Origin: Enterovibrio gelatinilyticus
Lineage (GTDB): Bacteria; Pseudomonadota; Gammaproteobacteria; Enterobacterales; Vibrionaceae
DNA length: 64,000 nt
Direction: 5' to 3'
Assembly: GCF_028683095.1 (NCBI RefSeq)
Contig: NZ_JAJUBC010000012.1
Span: 93,748 to 157,747 of the forward strand
Position numbers and translations under genes: made by a program. The notes beneath the pieces are model-generated. The model saw only the letters and a program-made list of their open reading frames with translations. It ran no database searches and was not told the DNA's origin. This document shows, one piece after another, positions 21,586-32,695 of this stretch (its first letter is position 1; each line of letters opens with the position of its first letter).

Positions 21586-22728
21586 GTGATGAAAATTCTT
21601 TATGGCGTCCAAGGAACGGGCAACGGACATATTTCCAGAGCACGAGCGATGGCAAAAGCATTGGCTGAAATCCCAAGTGTCGATGTGCAGTTTCTGTTTT
21701 CAGGTCGCCCTGAATCTGAATATTTCGACATGGCAGTGTTTGGTGACTACATGGTGCGTCGAGGTTTTACCTTTTACAGCTATGCAGGAAAGATTGACCG
21801 TGTCAAAACCGTGCTCAACAACAATATCTGGCATGTTACTCAAGAAGTGAAGGCATTAGATGCCTGCCAGTATGATTTGGTGATTTCAGATTTTGAGCCC
21901 ATAACAGCCTATGCAGCAAAACGCCAAGGCGTGCCTTCGCTATCAATTAGCCATCAATCTGCGTTTAAGTACGATGTGCCTAAGCAAGGCCAGAATATGT
22001 TGGACAAGGTCATCATGCGCTATTTTGCGCCGACGCAGCATAGTATCGGACTACACTGGTATCACTTCAATCAGTCTGTTTTACCTCCCATTATCGATCT
22101 CGCGCCGATTGCGTCGGTATCATCAAATGGTGCCATTTTGGTGTATCTCCCCTTTGAGCGGTTAGAAGAGATATTGGGCGTCTTGCAACCCATGAATATA
22201 CCTTTCATCTGTTTTCATCCGGATTGCCAGCAAGTGACACGAGCCAAGAATGTGAGTATTCGTCCATTGAGTAAAGCGGCATTTCAAGATGCCTTGATGG
22301 CCTGTGAGGGGGTGATTGCTAACGGCGGATTTGAGCTGCCATCAGAAGCGTTATCGCTGGGCAAGAAGCTCTTACTCAAACCACTTGCGGGACAATTTGA
22401 GCAGTTAAGCAATGTGGCGACCTTAGACATGCTTGGGCTGGCCAACACCATGGAGACATTAAACGTTGATGTCATAAAACAATGGTTGAGTTGTTCAGAG
22501 TGCCAACGCGTTTCTTACCCAGATGTTGCTAAAGCACTTGCGCAGTGGCTAGCTAAAAGAGATATGAGTTCGTTACCGTTGCTTCATCAGGAGTTATGGT
22601 CTCAGGTGGTTTTTCCTGAGCATGTAAATGAATTATTGTCCGATTTCTGGCCAAATCATCAGCGAAAACATGCCATGTTCAACATGCGCCTTCCTGTAAT
22701 ATCAAATAAAAAAGCCAAGCAGCATTGA
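21586..22728 (+). CDS. Glycosyltransferase of the MJ1255/VC2487 family
   Basis: A 380-aa GT-B-like protein. The N-terminal motif MKILYGVQGTGNGHISRARA is typical of UDP-glycosyltransferase-like enzymes, and the C-terminal nucleotide-binding part has GVIANGGFELPSEALSLGK. Acceptor and sugar are unknown. It follows the PAP2 gene and precedes leuO, the same order I recall from V. cholerae VC2487-VC2485. Confidence 0.82.
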   Translation: MMKILYGVQGTGNGHISRARAMAKALAEIPSVDVQFLFSGRPESEYFDMAVFGDYMVRRGFTFYSYAGKIDRVKTVLNNNIWHVTQEVKALDACQYDLVISDFEPITAYAAKRQGVPSLSISHQSAFKYDVPKQGQNMLDKVIMRYFAPTQHSIGLHWYHFNQSVLPPIIDLAPIASVSSNGAILVYLPFERLEEILGVLQPMNIPFICFHPDCQQVTRAKNVSIRPLSKAAFQDALMACEGVIANGGFELPSEALSLGKKLLLKPLAGQFEQLSNVATLDMLGLANTMETLNVDVIKQWLSCSECQRVSYPDVAKALAQWLAKRDMSSLPLLHQELWSQVVFPEHVNELLSDFWPNHQRKHAMFNMRLPVISNKKAKQH

Positions 22729-23102
22729 CTGCGTGAATGAGTAAACAACAAGGTCTTTTGGTGTGATTTTTATATCTAAGGCTTTGTTATTTTGGGTTTA
22801 ATTTTTTTGATTTTTATGTTTTTCACGTATTTCTTGAACATGTTTTTATAACAATTTACTGGGGTCTGCTTCGTCACTCATGTTACTAATTTTGTGTCCT
22901 GCTCACGGTGTGTTCAATTCATGTTAGTGAATGCTCCACCATTTAGGGCATGAACGCGTGTTTGACATTTTATCTTAGCGATTCGAACTGCCGCACTCGA
23001 CATGCACGGGTGCACCATGATGTTGTTTTCCCCTTATTGGCAGTGGCGTTGGTAAAGATAAAGAAAGTTCTGCACATAGATTCCCCTGTTCAAGGTTTAG
23101 TT
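22729..23102 (+). promoter_or_regulatory. AT-rich leuO upstream region
   Basis: A 374-bp gap. 22760-22860 is very T-rich, the kind of sequence bound by H-NS, which silences leuO in enterics. I see no terminator for the glycosyltransferase gene and no clear ORF. H-NS control is inferred from composition. Confidence 0.5.
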
Positions 23103-24050
23103 ATGACACATATAGAGTCGACCAATAATTCGGAAAATCGTGCAGATACGACACTGAGAAGTGTCGATCTTAATCTCATCACAGTGTTTGATGCGGTTAT
23201 GCAAGAACAGAATATTACCCGTGCGGCACAAAGTTTAGGCATGTCCCAACCCGCCGTAAGTAATGCCGTTGCTCGCTTGAAAGTGATGTTTAATGATGAA
23301 CTGTTTGTTCGTAATGGACGCGGCATCAAACCCACTCAACGTGCACGCCAGTTATTCGGTCCTATCCGTCAAGCTATTCAATTGATCAAAAACGAACTGC
23401 CGACCTCTGTGTTTATGCCTGAGACGAGCAATCGCAGCTTTCGTTTGGCGATTTGCAGCCCTTCAGATATGCGCTTTGTCCCGCAGATCCTAAATTCAAT
23501 TCGCCGTGTTGCACCGACTGTCAATGTACAGGTGGAAACTGAGTTTGACCGCGATATCTCACGCAAGCTTCGCTACCAAGAAGTGGATTTCGTGATTGAT
23601 TACATGCGTTTTGGTGAAGCAGGTTTCTGCAGCACCGAAATGTTCAACGATGAGTTGGTCGTGGTCGTTAATAACAACCATCCACGACTGGGTGAGAGTA
23701 TTACGGCGAAGGCATTGCTCAACGAATCTCATGCTGTATTGAAACACAACGGGCAGATGCTGAGTTATGCAGAAGGTTTCTATCGCGACGGTCGATACCG
23801 TGAAGCCTACCAAGGTGTTAGTTTGAGCAACATTTTGTATGTGGTGAGTCAGTCTGAGTTGGTTGCCGTTGCGCCGCGCTGGATGGTGGAGTCAGGCCAA
23901 ACCAATACTCAACTTAAAATGCTTCCTTTACCGCTTGAGGCTAACCGTATTAGCGGTTACTTGAGCTGGCATGCCTCAGCAGAAAAAGACAAAGGTCACC
24001 TGTGGATGCGAGATCAGTTGCTGTCGATTTGTGGCAACTCTCTGGTTTAA
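23103..24050 (+). CDS. leuO: LysR-family regulator LeuO
   Basis: Global transcription regulator (315 aa, near the usual 314). The winged-helix HTH is at about residues 22-85 (LNLITVFDAVMQEQNITRAA ... SQPAVSNAVARLK), and the rest is the LysR effector domain. I chose ATG 23103 with AAGGT upstream; an in-frame ATG at 22950 would add 51 unrelated residues. It sits between the leu and ilvIH loci, as expected for leuO. Confidence 0.92.
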   Translation: MTHIESTNNSENRADTTLRSVDLNLITVFDAVMQEQNITRAAQSLGMSQPAVSNAVARLKVMFNDELFVRNGRGIKPTQRARQLFGPIRQAIQLIKNELPTSVFMPETSNRSFRLAICSPSDMRFVPQILNSIRRVAPTVNVQVETEFDRDISRKLRYQEVDFVIDYMRFGEAGFCSTEMFNDELVVVVNNNHPRLGESITAKALLNESHAVLKHNGQMLSYAEGFYRDGRYREAYQGVSLSNILYVVSQSELVAVAPRWMVESGQTNTQLKMLPLPLEANRISGYLSWHASAEKDKGHLWMRDQLLSICGNSLV

Positions 24051-24371
24051 TGTCCCTTTGTTGACGTGACAAGTTTATCCGCCAAAGCCGACGTCGAGTC
24101 GGCTTTTTTATTGTCTGCCGTTTACCTTCATTATTTTGATACGTCTTGTTACATCTTATGCGCCAATTGAGAGAACAGGTGTACTCTCAAATGAACGCTG
24201 TTCTAAATCCTCATTGAGTGATTTTTAGCCGTTTTGATGGTGCTTTTTCTTGTAATTGATGGGGGAGTCATTACACTGCAGGTCTAGTTTGAGCTTACAG
24301 GTGTTAGCTCATATTTTCGATGTCTTGCTAAATGTTTAAGCGAGGCAAAAGATGTGCTGAGAGAGAATTAA
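24051..24371. promoter_or_regulatory. Gap between leuO and the acyl-CoA ligase gene
   Basis: A 321-bp gap holding the leuO terminator at 24084-24109 and, presumably, the promoter of the ligase gene. Nothing else stands out. Confidence 0.5.
24084..24109 (+). terminator. leuO terminator
   Basis: AAAGCCGAC, loop GTCGA, GTCGGCTTT, then TTTT. A perfect 9-bp stem about 33 nt after the stop. Confidence 0.9.
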
Positions 24372-26168
24372 ATGGCGCTGAAATTTCATATCGTTAATCG
24401 TATTCGTGAGCAAGTAAAAGCTCAGGGAAACAAAACCGCATTGCGTTTCCAAACAGGGAAGGGTTGGGGCGATATCAGTTGGCGTCAGTTTGGTCAGCGC
24501 ATCGATGATGTTTCGCGTGCCATGCTTGTTTCTGGACTCGCTGTGCAGGACAAGATTGGTATTTTTGCGAACAACTGCCCTGAGTGGACGATCGCGGACA
24601 TGGCAGCACTGCAAATTCGCTGTGTACCCGTTCCTATCTACCCAACCAATACTGCAGATCAAACCGCCTACATTCTGAAAGATGCAGGTGTGCGCGTATT
24701 ATTTGTTGGCGACCAAGCCCACGCAGACGCTGCAATGTTGATTGCGGCGCAGTGTCCGTCGCTTGAGCACATCATTAGTTTTAACGAAAGTGTGGACTTT
24801 GCAGGTCATTCAATGGGAATGAGCTTCGACGCCTTCATGAAACTTGGCAATGACAATGTTGAGCATGAGCTTCAAACGCGTATCTCAGAAGCGTCGATGT
24901 CTGACTTGACTACATTGATCTACACCTCTGGAACAACGGGTGAGCCAAAAGGCGTGATGTTGGATTATGCGAATTTCGCTGCCCAACTAGAAAGCCACGA
25001 CAAAGTGTTGTCGATTTCAGAAAACGAAGTGTCATTGGCGTTCCTGCCGCTCTCGCACGTGTTTGAGCGTTGCTGGAGCTTGTTTGTGCTGCACAACGGC
25101 GCGACCAACTGCTACTTGTCCAACACCCATATGGTGCGTGAAGCCTTGCAAGAGGTGAAACCGACAGTGATGTGTGCAGTTCCACGTTTCTACGAGAAAA
25201 TCTACAGCGCAGTTCATGAGAAAGTTGCCACAGCAAACCCGGTGAAAAAGGGCATGTTCCATGCAGCCGTCGCTATCGGCAATAAAATGGCGACAACTCT
25301 TCAGCAGGGCAAGAAGCCTTCAGCTGCGCTTCAAGCGGCTTACCGAATGGCAGACAAGCTAGTCTTGAGCAAGCTTCGCCAGTTATTGGGTGGTCAGATC
25401 AAAATGATGCCTTGTGGCGGCGCAAAGCTTGAGCCCGCGATTGGCCGTTTTTTCCACGCTATCGGCATTAATGTCAAATTGGGTTACGGCATGACCGAAA
25501 CCACCGCGACCGTCTCTTGCTGGGATAATGCCACGTTTGACCCTGACTCCATCGGTATTGCTATGCCGGGTGCGGAAGTCAAAATAGGTAAGAATAATGA
25601 AATTCTTGTGCGTGGCCCAATGGTGATGCGCGGGTATTACAACAAAGCCAAAGAGACGGCTGAAACCTTCACCGAAGATGGTTTCCTAAAAACCGGAGAT
25701 GCCGGCCATATTGACGCTAAGGGTAACTTGTTTATCACTGATCGCATCAAAGAACTGATGAAGACATCAGGCGGTAAATACATCGCCCCACAGGTGATTG
25801 AAGGTAAATTGGGTAAAGACCACTTTATTGAACAAATCGCCGTGGTTGCTGATGCTCGTCACTTTGTGTCTGCGTTGGTTGTTCCTTGTTTTGAAACACT
25901 GGAAGGTTGGGCGAAAGAGCTCAATATTAAATACCATGACCGTATGGATTTGATTAAACACAGTGACGTCGTCGAAATGTTTGAAAAACGTATCACTGAG
26001 TTACAAAAAGAGCTCGCGAAGTTTGAACAAGTGAAGAAATTCACCTTGCTGCCGTCAGAGTTTTCGATGACAAACGGTGAACTAACACCAACGCTTAAAT
26101 TGCGTCGCAAAGTGATTCTGGAACGCTATAAAAAACAAATCGAATCAATGTATAAGAAGCATTCTTAA
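24372..26168 (+). CDS. Long-chain acyl-CoA ligase (AMP-forming, FadD15-like)
   Basis: A 598-aa adenylate-forming enzyme that activates fatty acids to acyl-CoA. The P-loop motif [16 protein letters not shown] is present. Other core motifs are [21 protein letters not shown] and the hinge region [16 protein letters not shown]. The size and the long insert fit the large FadD15/FAA type. It lies between leuO and ilvI with its own terminator. Chain-length preference cannot be read from sequence. Confidence 0.9.
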   Translation: MALKFHIVNRIREQVKAQGNKTALRFQTGKGWGDISWRQFGQRIDDVSRAMLVSGLAVQDKIGIFANNCPEWTIADMAALQIRCVPVPIYPTNTADQTAYILKDAGVRVLFVGDQAHADAAMLIAAQCPSLEHIISFNESVDFAGHSMGMSFDAFMKLGNDNVEHELQTRISEASMSDLTTLIYTSGTTGEPKGVMLDYANFAAQLESHDKVLSISENEVSLAFLPLSHVFERCWSLFVLHNGATNCYLSNTHMVREALQEVKPTVMCAVPRFYEKIYSAVHEKVATANPVKKGMFHAAVAIGNKMATTLQQGKKPSAALQAAYRMADKLVLSKLRQLLGGQIKMMPCGGAKLEPAIGRFFHAIGINVKLGYGMTETTATVSCWDNATFDPDSIGIAMPGAEVKIGKNNEILVRGPMVMRGYYNKAKETAETFTEDGFLKTGDAGHIDAKGNLFITDRIKELMKTSGGKYIAPQVIEGKLGKDHFIEQIAVVADARHFVSALVVPCFETLEGWAKELNIKYHDRMDLIKHSDVVEMFEKRITELQKELAKFEQVKKFTLLPSEFSMTNGELTPTLKLRRKVILERYKKQIESMYKKHS

Positions 26169-26204
26169 TCGCGTCAATACGACGTGGCGTTGAGCGGAAA
26201 ACAC

Positions 26205-26238
26205 AAAAACGCAGAGGTTTCTCCTCTGCGTTTTTTTT
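26205..26238 (+). terminator. Terminator of the acyl-CoA ligase gene
   Basis: CGCAGAGG (26210-26217), loop TTTCT, CCTCTGCG (26223-26230), flanked by A5 and T8. About 40 nt after the stop. Confidence 0.92.
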
Positions 26239-26785
26239 ACGTCCTGATGTTGGAGTGGGCGCAAAGTAAAGGGAGTATGCGGTACGATATAGATAGGCAA
26301 TGTGCAGCTTCTTTTGTGTGTCTCAAAGCTGATATAAAAATCGAGAAATTTCACTTTCCGGCCAATCTAGCCATATTTTCGTCCCAACACAGCAAAAAAA
26401 GACCTTTCAGTACGCTGTATTTTCTCGACTACTAAACAGTAAATCCCGCGAGGGTTGATTTTTTTGGTTTTTGATTCTGTATTGATGGGCCTTTGTAGAG
26501 TCTTTGGTGATGAAAACGTAATCAAATAGAGTTTTCATGTAAATATAGGTTATCCAATAGACAGATTTGCTAACAAAGCGTTAAAGTTGGTGGTGCTTGA
26601 GCAGCCTCAAAAACATAGCTTTTGAGCATGGTTTTTAAGAGGGTTCGAGTGTAGCTGTTTTGATTCTTGTTACGACCGGAATCAAAGGCATAGCTGGCAT
26701 GGATGGCAGCAGTTAAGACGTCACGTTGGCATCCATCACTAGGCTACAAATAAGTCCTAATACTATGCATACATGGAGGCATATA
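26239..26785 (+). promoter_or_regulatory. ilvIH upstream region
   Basis: A long AT-rich gap of about 550 bp, as for Lrp-controlled ilvIH promoters in enterics. It contains one stem, CTCAAAA (26606-26612) with TTTTGAG (26620-26626), followed by a short T-run at 26631-26636. I see no leucine- or valine-rich leader peptide, so attenuation is not supported. Lrp control is an inference from the family. Confidence 0.45.
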
Positions 26786-28504
26786 GTGGAAATGTTATCA
26801 GGAGCCGACATGGTCGTTCGTTCAATGATCGACCAGGGCGTAAAACATATATTTGGGTATCCGGGCGGATCAGTGTTGGATATCTATGATGCACTGCATG
26901 AGAAAAGTGACATCGAACACGTGCTCGTACGTCACGAGCAAGCAGCCGTTCACATGGCAGATGGTTATGCCCGTGCAACTGGCGAAGTCGGCGTGGTATT
27001 GGTGACATCAGGTCCTGGCGCAACTAACGCCATTACCGGTATTGCTACCGCGTATTACGATTCCGTTCCTATGGTGGTTTTATCTGGTCAGGTAATGAGT
27101 AACCTGATTGGTAATGACGCTTTCCAAGAATGTGACATGGTGGGTATCTCCCGCCCAGTGGTAAAACACAGTTTTTTGGTGAAAAACACCGAAGACATTC
27201 CAACAGTCATCAAAAAAGCCTTTTATCTGGCATCGACTGGTCGTCCCGGCCCTGTGGTTGTCGATTTGCCAAAGGATATGCTGAACCCAGCGAACAAATA
27301 CCCTTATGAGTACCCAGAAAGCATGTCCATGCGTTCTTACAACCCGACAACGACGGGTCACAAAGGACAAATAAAGCGTGGCCTGAAAGCGCTGCTTGAA
27401 GCGAAAAAGCCGGTACTGTACGTGGGTGGCGGCGCCATCATCTCTGAGTGTGGCGAGCAAATCAAAACACTGGCAGACACGTTAAATATTCCCGTTATCA
27501 GTACGCTGATGGGCCTAGGCGCTTATCCGAGTACGGGTGACAAAGCACTGGGTATGCTTGGCATGCACGGCACCTATGAAGCCAACATGACCATGCACAA
27601 TTCCGACCTTATTTTTGGTATCGGTGTCCGCTTTGATGACAGGACGACCAATAACGTCGAAAAATACTGTCCGAATGCCAAGATCATGCATATCGATATT
27701 GATCCATCGAGTATTTCAAAAACAGTCTCGGTGGACATCCCCATTGTTGGCTCTGCAGATGCAGTACTTAACACCATGCTTAAGATCCTGACCGAACAGG
27801 GCGGCACGAACGATGCTGCGGCGCTTGAAGCGTGGTGGAGCAACATCAACGTTTGGCGTGATCGCAAATGTCTGGCGTATGAAACCAATAATGATCGCAT
27901 TAAGCCGCAACAGGCTGTTGAAGCCGTCTATAAGCTGACGAATGGCGATGCGTACGTCGCATCCGATGTTGGTCAGCACCAAATGTTTGCGGCGCTGTAT
28001 TACCCATTTGATAAGCCACGTCGCTGGATCAACTCCGGTGGTCTTGGCACCATGGGCTTTGGTCTTCCAGCAGCCATGGGCGTGAAGTTCGCGCTCCCAG
28101 ATGCTGAAGTCATTTGTGTCACCGGTGATGGCAGTATCCAGATGAACATTCAGGAGCTGTCGACGGCATTGCAATACGACATTCCCGTCAAGATTATCAA
28201 CCTAAACAACCGCTTCCTCGGTATGGTGAAGCAGTGGCAAGACATGATTTATCAAGGTCGTCACTCACAATCGTACATGGATTCTGTGCCTGATTTCGCT
28301 GCAATTGCAGAAGCCTATGGTCATGTAGGTATCCGTATCAACGACCCCGCTGAACTGGAAAGTGAGCTGGCGCGTGGATTGGCGATGAAAGACAAATTAG
28401 TCTTCTTTGATATCAGCGTTGATGAAACCGAGCACGTATACCCGATGCTGGTTCGAGGCGGTGCGATGAATGAAATGTGGTTGAGTAAGACGGAGAGAAC
28501 ATAA
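26786..28504 (+). CDS. ilvI: Acetolactate synthase III large subunit IlvI
   Basis: TPP-dependent catalytic subunit (572 aa) for the first common step of valine, leucine and isoleucine synthesis. The N-terminus [20 protein letters not shown] matches the family. The catalytic glutamate is in [19 protein letters not shown], and the TPP motif begins [13 protein letters not shown] chose GTG 26786 because GGAGG at 26775-26779 sits 6 nt upstream and the N-terminus then fits the family. An ATG at 26726 would add 20 residues. The stop overlaps the ilvH start (TAATG). Confidence 0.95.
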   Translation: MEMLSGADMVVRSMIDQGVKHIFGYPGGSVLDIYDALHEKSDIEHVLVRHEQAAVHMADGYARATGEVGVVLVTSGPGATNAITGIATAYYDSVPMVVLSGQVMSNLIGNDAFQECDMVGISRPVVKHSFLVKNTEDIPTVIKKAFYLASTGRPGPVVVDLPKDMLNPANKYPYEYPESMSMRSYNPTTTGHKGQIKRGLKALLEAKKPVLYVGGGAIISECGEQIKTLADTLNIPVISTLMGLGAYPSTGDKALGMLGMHGTYEANMTMHNSDLIFGIGVRFDDRTTNNVEKYCPNAKIMHIDIDPSSISKTVSVDIPIVGSADAVLNTMLKILTEQGGTNDAAALEAWWSNINVWRDRKCLAYETNNDRIKPQQAVEAVYKLTNGDAYVASDVGQHQMFAALYYPFDKPRRWINSGGLGTMGFGLPAAMGVKFALPDAEVICVTGDGSIQMNIQELSTALQYDIPVKIINLNNRFLGMVKQWQDMIYQGRHSQSYMDSVPDFAAIAEAYGHVGIRINDPAELESELARGLAMKDKLVFFDISVDETEHVYPMLVRGGAMNEMWLSKTERT

Positions 28505-29001
28505 TGCGCAGTATTTTATCGGTTTTGATGGAGAACGAACCAGGCGCATTGTCCCGAGTTGTTGGTTTGTTTTCTCAGCGCGGCTATAACATCGAATCTT
28601 TGACGGTTTCGCCGACTGATGATCCAACGCTATCTCGCCTTAACATTACCACCACTGTGGTAAGAGAGTCTGAGCGTGAGCAAATTGAAAAGCATCTTCA
28701 CAAGCTGATCGACGTATTGAAAGTCAGCAATGTGACGGAGTCAGAGCATATTGAACGTGAACTGGCGATGGTCAAAGTGAAGGCATCGGGCTTTGCACGC
28801 GCAGAAGTGAAGCGTACTGCTGATATCTTCCGTGGACAGATAGTTGATGTCACTAACTCGCTCTACACTGTTCAATTAGCGGGTACGAGTGAAAAGATTG
28901 ATGCCTTCATCTCTGCAATGAAAGACGTCACAGACATCATTGAAGTCGCACGAAGTGGTGTTGTTGGTATTGCTCGTGGAGAGCGCGCATTGCGTCAGTA
29001 A
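28504..29001 (+). CDS. ilvH: Acetolactate synthase III small (regulatory) subunit IlvH
   Basis: Regulatory subunit (165 aa) that activates IlvI and confers valine feedback inhibition. The N-terminal ACT domain starts RSILSVLMENEPGALSRVVG. The C-terminal domain follows after residue 80. Length is usual. It is coupled to ilvI by a 1-nt overlap. Confidence 0.96.
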   Translation: MRSILSVLMENEPGALSRVVGLFSQRGYNIESLTVSPTDDPTLSRLNITTTVVRESEREQIEKHLHKLIDVLKVSNVTESEHIERELAMVKVKASGFARAEVKRTADIFRGQIVDVTNSLYTVQLAGTSEKIDAFISAMKDVTDIIEVARSGVVGIARGERALRQ

Positions 29002-29042
29002 ACGCGTAGCCACGGCTTGATACAGCAAGCAACTTAAATTAG

Positions 29043-29074
29043 AAACCGATGGTGGAAACGCTGTCGGTTTTTTT
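29043..29074 (+). terminator. ilvIH terminator
   Basis: AAACCGA (29043-29049) and TCGGTTT (29064-29070) with a T-run after. About 40 nt past the ilvH stop. Confidence 0.8.
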
Positions 29075-29130
29075 GTGGCTGAAGAGCGAGCCTGGGACCG
29101 CTCTCTTCCCACTCTTTTTTCCGCAGGCAT

Positions 29131-29157
29131 AAAAAAAGGAGCCTATCGGCTCCTTTT
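29131..29157 (-). terminator. pykF terminator (A/T-flanked on both sides)
   Basis: AAAAAGGAGCC, loop TATC, GGCTCCTTTTT. On the minus strand it lies about 20 nt after the pykF stop and ends in a T7 run; it could also stop plus-strand readthrough from ilvIH. Confidence 0.9.
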
Positions 29158-29177
29158 TCAGCTTCAGTAAACGTCTA

Positions 29178-30590
29178 TTACAGAACGTGTACAGAAGAAG
29201 TGTTAGTAGTACCTGAAGCAACCAATGCGCCAGAAACCATAACAACGATGTCACCTTTCGTGCCTAGACCTGATTCTAGCGCGATTTCTTTACCCTGACG
29301 GTAGAACTCGTCAGTGCTTTCGAATTGGTTAACAACTACTGGCGTAATGCCTTTGCTTAGGCAAAGTTGTGCAGCAGTTTTCTCGTTGGTGGTTACTGCA
29401 ATGATGTTTGCAGTTGGGAAGTATTTACGTACAGAACGTGCAGACTTACCCGCTTCAGTTGCAACAACGATCAGTGGAGCACCTAGCTTCTCAGCAGTGT
29501 CTACTGCGCCTTTACATACTGCTTCAGTAATGCGTAGACGAGCGCTGTCTAGGCGTGAACCCAACTCAGCTTTCAGTACTGAATCAGTACGCTTAGCGAT
29601 TTGCGCCATGATGGTAACCGCTTCGATTGGGTATTTACCCTTAGCAGTTTCACCAGAAAGCATTACTGCATCGGTGCCATCCATGATTGCGTTCGCAACG
29701 TCACCCGCTTCTGCGCGAGTTGGACGTGGGTTCTTGATCATTGAATCCAGCATTTGAGTTGCAGTGATTACAACTTTACGTGCACGGTTACATTTCTCGA
29801 TCATCATCTTCTGCGCGAAGATAACTTCTTCTGCAGGGATCTCAACACCTAGGTCACCACGAGCAACCATGATGCCGTCAGACAGTTCAAGGATCTCGTC
29901 GAAGTTATCTACACCTTCTTGGTTTTCGATCTTCGAGATGATTTGGATGCTCTCGCCGCCGTTAGCAGCCAGAATTTCACGAATTTCTTTAACGTCAGAC
30001 GCTTTACGGATGAAAGAAGCCGCAACGAAGTCAACGCCTTGCTCACAACCAAATACTAGGTCGCTCTTGTCTTTTTCAGACAGTGCTGGAAGGTTAACTG
30101 AAACGCCTGGTAGGTTAACGCCTTTGTTTTCGCCCAGATCGCCATTGTTAAGTACTTTACAGATAACTTCAGTTTCTGTGGTTTCTAGTACTTCCATTTC
30201 GATCAGACCATCATCAACAAGGATGATGTTGCCAGCGTTTAGGTCTTGAGAAAGACCAGTGTAAGTCACAGCAACACGCTCTGAGTTACCGACTACTGAT
30301 GCGTCAGTAGTGAAAGTGAACGTTTGGCCCGCTACTAGAGCAACGTCGTTGCCGCCTTCTAGTTTGATAGTGCGGATCTCAGGGCCTTTAGTATCCAGTA
30401 GGATTGCTAGTTGCTTACCCGTGTTCTTCATGACTTCACGAAGGTTTGCGATACGCGTACCGTGTTCGTCGAAGTTACCGTGTGAGAAGTTTAGACGCAT
30501 TACGTTCATGCCAGCGTCAGCTAGCTTGGTCAGCATTTCTACTGATTCAGTTTTCGGTCCAATCGTACAAACGATTTTGGTCTTTTTCAT
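29178..30590 (-). CDS. pykF: Pyruvate kinase I (PykF)
   Basis: Glycolytic enzyme (470 aa) that makes pyruvate and ATP from phosphoenolpyruvate and ADP. It begins [15 protein letters not shown]. The signature [18 protein letters not shown] contains the catalytic lysine, and [12 protein letters not shown] contains metal-binding residues. The length and ending fit the fructose-1,6-bisphosphate-activated PykF type. Codon use is strongly biased, as for a highly expressed gene. Confidence 0.96.
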   Translation of the reverse strand: MKKTKIVCTIGPKTESVEMLTKLADAGMNVMRLNFSHGNFDEHGTRIANLREVMKNTGKQLAILLDTKGPEIRTIKLEGGNDVALVAGQTFTFTTDASVVGNSERVAVTYTGLSQDLNAGNIILVDDGLIEMEVLETTETEVICKVLNNGDLGENKGVNLPGVSVNLPALSEKDKSDLVFGCEQGVDFVAASFIRKASDVKEIREILAANGGESIQIISKIENQEGVDNFDEILELSDGIMVARGDLGVEIPAEEVIFAQKMMIEKCNRARKVVITATQMLDSMIKNPRPTRAEAGDVANAIMDGTDAVMLSGETAKGKYPIEAVTIMAQIAKRTDSVLKAELGSRLDSARLRITEAVCKGAVDTAEKLGAPLIVVATEAGKSARSVRKYFPTANIIAVTTNEKTAAQLCLSKGITPVVVNQFESTDEFYRQGKEIALESGLGTKGDIVVMVSGALVASGTTNTSSVHVL

Positions 30591-31221
30591 GTAGGGTTCT
30601 CTCCGGTCGAGCTTTTAACCAAGGGACAATTTTGGCTGTAATTACGTTCATTAGTGCTTGATGTCTGTAATAAAACAACAAACAGAGACGTGGTGAGCAG
30701 TCAGATTGCACCGCTGCTCTTACAGCGTTAATACAGATTCATGACACTATAATTGTGTTGTCCAAACGGCGGGAATCGCTTGGACAACACAACTCATCCA
30801 TGAAAGCGGACACAGTATACATGCATTACGTGGCGGAAATTTGATCGCAGGCAATGGATAAAGAGTATTTCCCACCTTCATTCCATTTCCCAACCAAATG
30901 ATACAAGTATTAGGCCGATCTCAACGGCCGTAAATTTACCACATAAAAAGAGGTAGATCACTATCTGGCATCGATTCAGCGGAGAGCCTTTAATCGCGGC
31001 GTTTCAAGAGGGAAATAACGCAACAATGGGTAACAATACGCGTAATTTGAGCTGTTTTTATATGAAACTTAACAACAATATCCGTACTGAGCTTGTCGAA
31101 TCTCATTAGTTTTCATTCACAAATCGAGTGACTTCTCGATATTGTGATACAGCGAGCTATCGAGGTAGGGAGGTGAACACAACTTTGCCACAATGAGTTA
31201 AGTAATTTTTGACTTGGCTTC
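30591..31221. promoter_or_regulatory. pykF / sensor-GGDEF divergent intergenic region
   Basis: A 631-bp gap between divergent genes. It contains a 13-bp inverted repeat with a Cra-like core (30753-30792). The 30790-31221 part shows no ORF, terminator or repeat I can support. Confidence 0.5.
30753..30792. promoter_or_regulatory. 13-bp inverted repeat with Cra-like core upstream of pykF
   Basis: TTGTGTTGTCCAA (30753-30765) is mirrored exactly at 30780-30792, with a 14-nt spacer. The spacer and inner arm read GGGAATCGCTTGG, close to the enteric Cra/FruR site (core GAATCG-TT). It lies about 165 bp upstream of the pykF start. The repeat is seen; Cra binding is inference. Confidence 0.5.
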
Positions 31222-32670
31222 ATGACACATATGCTTTTGCATCAACCCGCCGCTGGAATACTTTTCATCACGTTGCTTTGCGCTGCTTTTTTTTCCAGCA
31301 ATGCCATGTCTGCCTTCGACGATAGAACGCTAACTGTGGTTAATTCCCACAGCTGGAAGCCGTTTGCATTTGTTGAAAATGGTAAGCCCAAAGGTTTATT
31401 AGTCGATTACTGGCGAGTGTACGGTGAAGTCAATAATGTACCCATTCAGTTTGTCCTGTCGGACTGGAATCAATCCTTAGAGCACATGACTGAGCCAGGG
31501 AGAAAAGTGCATGCGGGGTTGCTCTACTCCTCATCCCGAGATCATTATTTAGATTACACCTTACCCTTGTTTGAAATTTCGTCGTCTCTCTATGTGCTTA
31601 ATGACAGTGATGAACTGAAAATTAAAGGGATTTTGCCTGGCATGGAAGTCGGTGTTGTGCGCGGCGGTTATGAAGAAGAATACATCAAATATCATTACCC
31701 TGAAGCCTCGGTTATCAGTTTCAACAACAATGCAAAGCTCATTGAATCTGCGTTAAATGGTGAAATAACCCGAATGGTCCTTGATACACAAGTGGCCACC
31801 TACTATTTATCACAAGACCCTGACTTACATCGCTTTGTACCCATTGAATCTTTATATACCAATATGATTTATGCCGCGGTTTCTGAGGGCGATCAGGCGC
31901 TGCATGATGAAATTATCTCAGGCATTGGCAAGATGCCTGAGGTTGAAGTGGCGCGTATCGAGCAAAAATGGCTTAACACCAAGCAAGTGTTCACAATCCC
32001 AAATTGGGTACTTCCATCAGTTTTGACTGTCTTCGCGATTGTGGCCCTGAGTTACATTTTTCTGTTACGTCAGATTGTGCGGCGTAAAACGAGGGACTTA
32101 AAAGCGCTAAACAAGACATTAGAAGAATATGCATTTACGGATTCGCTTACTGGACTGCTCAATCGTCGTGGTTTAGAGCGTAAATTTGAGAGCAAACAGG
32201 TCAGGAAATTGATGAAGCATCAGCAACTGGCTTTATTGATGATAGATCTCGATTACTTTAAAAAAATAAATGACAAGCTAGGCCACCTGAAAGGTGATGA
32301 AGTGCTAGTGAGTCTAGGCAAGGCTTTCAAACATACGTTAACAGAAGGTGTTGCTATCGCTCGTCTAGGTGGTGAAGAGTTTTGTTTGCTGTTAGAAGTA
32401 GAGAACCAGCGTCAGCTTGATGTGTTGATGGAATATATTCATCGTCGGCTTATCCCAAGCGCATCCCAACATGAAGTTGGTTTGCATGTCACCGCTTCAA
32501 TAGGAGCGTTGTTGATCGATACTCAAAAGACAGATTGTTCGCTAGACATCTTAATGCATCACGCTGATCAATTGATGTACAGAGCCAAAGAGGGTGGACG
32601 CAATCGCGTTGTTACCCAAGCACTCTCAAGCAAAGCCGCACAACCAAAGCCTCTCTGCGTAGCAAGCTAA
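31222..32670 (+). CDS. Periplasmic sensor diguanylate cyclase (SBP_3 + GGDEF)
   Basis: A 482-aa membrane diguanylate cyclase. It has a signal peptide (about 1-30), an SBP_3-type periplasmic sensor (about 34-250), a membrane helix (LPSVLTVFAIVALSYIFLL) and a C-terminal GGDEF domain with intact RLGGEEF. I see no RxxD inhibitory site. It has the same length and layout as the gene at 3739, whose active site is degenerate; the two are likely paralogues. An ATG three codons in (31231) is an alternative start. Confidence 0.9.
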   Translation: MTHMLLHQPAAGILFITLLCAAFFSSNAMSAFDDRTLTVVNSHSWKPFAFVENGKPKGLLVDYWRVYGEVNNVPIQFVLSDWNQSLEHMTEPGRKVHAGLLYSSSRDHYLDYTLPLFEISSSLYVLNDSDELKIKGILPGMEVGVVRGGYEEEYIKYHYPEASVISFNNNAKLIESALNGEITRMVLDTQVATYYLSQDPDLHRFVPIESLYTNMIYAAVSEGDQALHDEIISGIGKMPEVEVARIEQKWLNTKQVFTIPNWVLPSVLTVFAIVALSYIFLLRQIVRRKTRDLKALNKTLEEYAFTDSLTGLLNRRGLERKFESKQVRKLMKHQQLALLMIDLDYFKKINDKLGHLKGDEVLVSLGKAFKHTLTEGVAIARLGGEEFCLLLEVENQRQLDVLMEYIHRRLIPSASQHEVGLHVTASIGALLIDTQKTDCSLDILMHHADQLMYRAKEGGRNRVVTQALSSKAAQPKPLCVAS

Positions 32671-32695
32671 CATCTCAATCTTTGCGTGAAGCGTA

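Noticed and set aside
26184..26435. 83-codon plus-strand frame after the acyl-CoA ligase
   Set aside because: It runs through the terminator stem and has no ribosome site.
26606..26636. ilvIH attenuator
   Set aside because: There is a stem with a short T-run, but no leader peptide with Leu, Val or Ile codons precedes it.
29314..30594. Long open frames antisense to pykF
   Set aside because: They follow from the strong codon bias of pykF; their proteins are Ser/Arg-rich and match nothing.
30753..30792. The 13-bp inverted repeat as a terminator
   Set aside because: Neither side has a U-run, and it lies between divergent genes where no terminator is needed.
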